Assembly (NCBI GenBank): GCA_902609915.1
Contig: CACLTO010000008.1
Coordinates: 1-38,484, forward strand
Length of the DNA stretch: 38,484 nucleotides
DNA from: an uncultured Pelagibacteraceae bacterium
GTDB lineage: Bacteria > Pseudomonadota > Alphaproteobacteria > Pelagibacterales > Pelagibacteraceae
Reading direction: 5' to 3'
The notes under the pieces are model-generated. The model worked only from the letters and a program-made list of their open reading frames with translations, was not told the DNA's origin and searched no databases. Position numbers and translations under genes: made by a program. Shown here piece by piece: positions 35,409 through 38,484 of the stretch. Within the stretch, counting starts at the first letter, position 1. Every line of letters begins with the position of its first letter.

Positions 35409-36560
35409 ATGATAATGAAAAAAAAGATATTTACATCTATTGGTTTGATGAGTGGTACATCTATGGATGGTGTGGATTTATCTGTTATAAAATCTGATGG
35501 TAATGATGAATTTTCAAGTATTTACAATACTTATAAAGAGTTTGATGACGGGCTTTATAAACAATTAATTGTCTTAAGAGATAAAATAAGCAATTCTAAA
35601 GATTTAAAAACCCATTCAGAAGAGATTAAGGATGTAGAAAAAAGATTCACATTATTCAATAGTCGTCTGGTCAACGATGTAATAAAAAATATTGATGATG
35701 ATATTGATTTAATAGGATTTCATGGTCAAACAGTATTCCACGATCCAAAAATTCAAATTTCAAAGCAGTTGGGGGATGGAAGATTATTGTCTAGTTTATT
35801 TAGGAAAATTGTAATTAATAACTTTAGACAAAATGATCTAAATCATGGAGGGCAGGGGGCTCCGCTCACACCAATATTTCATAGTTTGATATTAAAAATT
35901 ATTCAAAAAAATTTTAAAATTAGATTGCCCATTAATATAATTAATATTGGAGGTATTACAAATATTACTCAAATAAAAGAGGACACTAATAATCTAATAA
36001 ACTTTTTTGCTTATGACATAGGCCCTGGAAATTGTTTAATAGATGATTGGGTAAGAAATAATGTGAGTTCTAAATTTGATAAAGATGGAAATTATGCAAA
36101 TATAGGAAATGTAGATGATCTAATTTTGAATCAAGCAATAGATAATTTTGAAATCAAATCCTATGAAACTTCATTAGATATAAAAGATTTTGATACATCG
36201 TTTGTAAAAGGTCTCTCATTTGAAGATGGATGCGCGACACTTTCAAAATTTACAGCATATTTAATTGCCGATGGTCTTGCAAAAATTAACAAAAAAAATG
36301 ATGTTAACCCTCATCAATATATATTTTGTGGAGGAGGAAGAAAGAATAAATTTTTGATGCAATCAATTGAAAACTATTTGGGAAACAAGAATATAACAAT
36401 AAAAGATATCGATAATTATGATTTTGACGGAAATTTTATTGAATCACAAGCTTTTGCTTATCTGGCTATAAGATCATATTTAAAATTACCAATCTCATTT
36501 CCAAGTACTACAAGATGTAAAAAAACTATTTCGGGCGGCGATGTTTTACAAAATTTTTAA
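35409..36560 (+). CDS. anmK: Anhydro-N-acetylmuramic acid kinase
   Basis: 383 residues from ATG 35409; a second ATG at 35415 is equally plausible. The N-terminal IGLMSGTSMDGVD is the family signature. GFHGQTVFHDP, NIGGITNIT, DIGPGNCLIDDW and the CGGGRKNKFLM block follow. It phosphorylates anhMurNAc released from murein turnover, feeding the sugar back to MurNAc-6-P. It is consistent with mrcA in the same window as a cell-wall economy theme. Its stop overlaps that of the hydrolase by 4 bp (TTAA). Confidence 0.96.
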   Translation: MIMKKKIFTSIGLMSGTSMDGVDLSVIKSDGNDEFSSIYNTYKEFDDGLYKQLIVLRDKISNSKDLKTHSEEIKDVEKRFTLFNSRLVNDVIKNIDDDIDLIGFHGQTVFHDPKIQISKQLGDGRLLSSLFRKIVINNFRQNDLNHGGQGAPLTPIFHSLILKIIQKNFKIRLPINIINIGGITNITQIKEDTNNLINFFAYDIGPGNCLIDDWVRNNVSSKFDKDGNYANIGNVDDLILNQAIDNFEIKSYETSLDIKDFDTSFVKGLSFEDGCATLSKFTAYLIADGLAKINKKNDVNPHQYIFCGGGRKNKFLMQSIENYLGNKNITIKDIDNYDFDGNFIESQAFAYLAIRSYLKLPISFPSTTRCKKTISGGDVLQNF

Positions 36561-37213
36561 TAAAGTGCAGTTTCTTTCTTTATATATGTATTTAGACATT
36601 TTATTAATTCAGATTCACTTTTTGAAAAAAAATGATTAGCTTCAGGAATAGTTTCAAATTCTACTTTTATTCCTTTTTGCGCACTTAGCTTATTATCTAA
36701 ATCTCTAATAAATTCGAAAGGTACTAGCTCATCCTTTTTTCCATAAACCATAAGACCAGATGAAGGACATGGAGATAAAAAAGAAAAGTCGTAAACATTT
36801 GGCTGAGGTGAAATTGCGATGAATCTATTTATCTCTGGTCTTCTCATTAAAAGTTGCATAGCTATGAGTGAACCAAAAGAAAAACCGGATACCCAGCATT
36901 GAGAATTATCAAAATTTTCTCGTTCCAACCAATCTAGTGCGGCTGCAGCATCAGCTAATTCTCCTTGTCCGTTATCAAATTCACCATCACTTTTGCCAAC
37001 GCCTCTAAAATTTACCCTACATACAGAAAAATCATTTTCCATGAATGCATGAAATATTTCAACAACAACTTTGTTATTCATTGTACCTCCGTACTGGGGA
37101 TGAGGTTGTAGTACTAAAGCTACAGGTGAAGTATTTTTTTTACTTTTATAATATTTTGCTTCGAGTCTTCCAGCCGGACCAGGAATGAATATTTCTAAAA
37201 TTTTGTTATCCAT
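36557..37213 (-). CDS. Alpha/beta hydrolase (COG2945-like)
   Basis: 218 residues. The oxyanion-side block LVLQPHPQYGGTMNNKVV (about 34-51), FRGVGKSDGEFDNGQGE (69-85), nucleophile elbow GFSFGS with Ser112, and late EANHFF histidine (about 191) outline a complete alpha/beta hydrolase. There is no signal peptide. The substrate is unknown. It is divergent from iscR across 134 bp; a hydrolase of this kind next to the SUF operon is seen in other alphaproteobacteria, but no functional link is established. Confidence 0.88.
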   Translation of the reverse strand: MDNKILEIFIPGPAGRLEAKYYKSKKNTSPVALVLQPHPQYGGTMNNKVVVEIFHAFMENDFSVCRVNFRGVGKSDGEFDNGQGELADAAAALDWLERENFDNSQCWVSGFSFGSLIAMQLLMRRPEINRFIAISPQPNVYDFSFLSPCPSSGLMVYGKKDELVPFEFIRDLDNKLSAQKGIKVEFETIPEANHFFSKSESELIKCLNTYIKKETALY

Positions 37214-37294
37214 AATTGATATTGATAATTATTCTCAAAAAAAATTACGTTTATCATATGTACGTGGCAAAATGTTAATGTTTTTTTTTCATAG

Positions 37295-37328
37295 ATACTT
37301 GACTATTTTAGTCGGGTTTATATATACC
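37295..37328 (+). promoter_or_regulatory. suf operon promoter with IscR type 1-like operator
   Basis: The 25-base stretch 37295-37319 fits the E. coli IscR type 1 operator consensus at 24 positions, missing only the second-to-last base. Its core is the inverted repeat GACTA (37301-37305) and TAGTC (37309-37313) around TTT. The operator contains the -35 TTGACT (37299-37304), and a -10 TATATA follows at 37321-37326 with 16 bp spacing. Binding would block RNA polymerase, so IscR most likely represses its own operon when loaded with its cluster. Confidence 0.75.
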
Positions 37329-37347
37329 CTGTAAAATAAAGGTTTTT

Positions 37348-37773
37348 ATGAAATTAACTTCTAAAGGCAGATATGCGGTAATGGCTTTAGCTGATCTGGC
37401 AAAATTTAATAATTTAAATCCAGTATCTTTAAGAGACATATCATTAAGACAAGGTATTTCGCTTGATTATTTGGAGCAAATTTTTTCTAAACTTAGAAAA
37501 AAAGAAATTGTTCAAAGTGTTAGGGGGAATCAAGGAGGCTATATTCTAAGCAAACGGGCTAAAGAAATCAAACTTACTAATATTTTTGAAGCTGTTGATG
37601 AAAAGGTAAATACTGTTCAATGCAAAAAGGAGTCAAAAAAGAGCTGTAATGGTAAATCTACAAAATGTTTAACACACAATTTATGGGATGAGCTTGAAAA
37701 CCATATTAATGATTTTTTTGAAAAAAAGAGTTTAGAGGATCTTATCAAAGATAACGCTGAGAGAAGAATTTAG
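37348..37773 (+). CDS. iscR: Rrf2-family Fe-S regulator, IscR-type
   Basis: 141 residues. The winged helix-turn-helix is clear: [37 protein letters not shown] and the wing [13 protein letters not shown]. The cluster-binding region has Cys92, Cys100, Cys107 and His110 (KCLTHNLW). In E. coli IscR the three cysteines are spaced by five residues each; here the gaps are seven and six. It probably senses [2Fe-2S] and controls the adjacent suf genes. It is followed by sufB after 2 bp. Confidence 0.93.
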   Translation: MKLTSKGRYAVMALADLAKFNNLNPVSLRDISLRQGISLDYLEQIFSKLRKKEIVQSVRGNQGGYILSKRAKEIKLTNIFEAVDEKVNTVQCKKESKKSCNGKSTKCLTHNLWDELENHINDFFEKKSLEDLIKDNAERRI

Positions 37774-37775
37774 AA

Positions 37776-38484
37776 ATGGATACTAGAGAAAAAGATATAG
37801 AAAAGTTAAAAGATTATAAGTACGGTTTTACTACTGATATAGAAAATATTAAAGCTCCTAAAGGTTTAAATGAAGATGTAATTAAATTTATTTCCAATAT
37901 TAAAAAAGAACCACAATGGATGTTAGACTTTAGGTTAAAAGCTTATGAGAGATTAAAACTTTTAAAAGAACCCAATTGGCAAAAACCAAAATATCCTAAA
38001 ATTGATTATCAAGATTTATATTATTACTCGGCACCAAAAAGTATGAACGATAAACCAAAAAGTTTAGACGAATTAGACCCAAAACTTTTAGAAACATACA
38101 AAAAACTTGGAATTCCATTACAAGAACAAGCAAGACTTAATGGTATTGCTATTGATGCTGTATTTGATTCTGTTTCAGTTGCTACTACTTTTAAGGGTGA
38201 ATTAACTAAGCACGGAATAATTTTTTGCTCGATGTCGGAGGCAATTCAAAAACATCCTGAGCTTGTAAGAAAATATTTAGGTACAGTAATTCCTATAACT
38301 GATCATTTCTTCGCTACACTGAATTCTGCAGTTTTTACTGATGGGTCATTCGTCTATATTCCTGAAGGTGTAAAGTGTCCAATGGAACTGTCAACTTACT
38401 TTAGGATTAATGCTTCACAGACTGGACAATTTGAAAGAACATTAATTGTTGCTGATAAAGGAAGTTATGTGAGTTATCTTGAAG
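37776..38484 (+). CDS. sufB: Fe-S assembly scaffold SufB, C-terminus cut by window edge
   Basis: The frame opens at ATG 37776, 2 bp after the iscR stop, and runs 236 codons to the right edge with no stop; SufB is usually about 480 residues. The visible half has [56 protein letters not shown]-type [19 protein letters not shown], and [15 protein letters not shown]. It is the core of the SufBCD scaffold for cluster assembly. The iscR-sufB join predicts a suf operon beyond the window. Confidence 0.96.
   Translation, partial: MDTREKDIEKLKDYKYGFTTDIENIKAPKGLNEDVIKFISNIKKEPQWMLDFRLKAYERLKLLKEPNWQKPKYPKIDYQDLYYYSAPKSMNDKPKSLDELDPKLLETYKKLGIPLQEQARLNGIAIDAVFDSVSVATTFKGELTKHGIIFCSMSEAIQKHPELVRKYLGTVIPITDHFFATLNSAVFTDGSFVYIPEGVKCPMELSTYFRINASQTGQFERTLIVADKGSYVSYLE

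Noticed and set aside
1..38484. Mobile element, defence system, CRISPR or biosynthetic cluster
   Set aside because: No transposase, integrase, direct-repeat array, toxin-antitoxin pair or accessory cluster is present; all genes are conserved housekeeping or envelope functions.

Overview
The window is a gene-dense, strongly AT-rich stretch of a streamlined alphaproteobacterial chromosome, most likely SAR11 (Pelagibacterales) or a close relative. Evidence is the low GC, the A/T-biased codons, the near-absence of intergenic DNA, and alphaproteobacterial markers: NDUFA12 followed by DUF2155, a DUF2066-hdaA pair, a standalone NrdJ C-terminal (TSCPD) protein, and an IscR-type regulator next to sufB. 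I see no rRNA, tRNA, CRISPR array, phage gene, transposase or defence island. The content is core housekeeping, and no gap between genes exceeds about 135 bases. Genus-level placement is inference.

Layout. 1-4920 (minus): an RND/MMPL exporter cut by the window edge, then the ribosomal/replication cluster rpsF-rpsR-rplI-dnaB. 5004-7595 (plus): fatty-acid genes fabD-fabG-acpP, then gmk. 7584-14754 (minus): an outer-membrane biogenesis operon, lptF-lptG-lptD-surA-like-pdxA-rsmA, in which every junction overlaps. 14815-16672 (plus): pepA-ndk. 16638-18249 (minus): purM-purN. 18254-21777 (plus): DUF2066, hdaA, aspS. 21778-22602 (minus): NrdJ-C protein. 22717-23449 (plus): NDUFA12-DUF2155. 23446-25653 (minus): aroQ-accB-accC. 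25669-26657 (plus): thiS-thiG. 26650-28422 (minus): RNase E/G. 28512-34141 (plus): mrcA, prfB (with a programmed +1 frameshift), AsmA-like. 34138-35367 (minus): tyrS. 35409-36560 (plus): anmK. 36557-37213 (minus): alpha/beta hydrolase. 37348-38484 (plus): iscR-sufB, the start of a SUF iron-sulfur operon, cut by the right edge.

How the genes work together. Envelope construction dominates: LptF/G/D move LPS to the surface, a SurA-like chaperone helps fold outer-membrane proteins, PBP1A builds murein, AnmK recycles it, and the AsmA-like protein probably serves envelope lipid homeostasis. FabD/FabG/AcpP and AccB/AccC supply fatty acids. DnaB and HdaA act in replication and its control. ThiS/ThiG make the thiazole part of thiamin and PdxA contributes to vitamin B6.

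Most notable observations: all seven convergent gene pairs overlap or abut, leaving no room for ordinary terminators; the iscR promoter carries a near-perfect match to the E. coli IscR type 1 operator; RNase E/G has lost the CPxC Zn-link; prfB keeps the RF2 autoregulatory frameshift; IscR has an enlarged cysteine loop; and the start codons of purM and the DUF2066 gene are only 4 bp apart. I did not find a convincing new multi-gene system.
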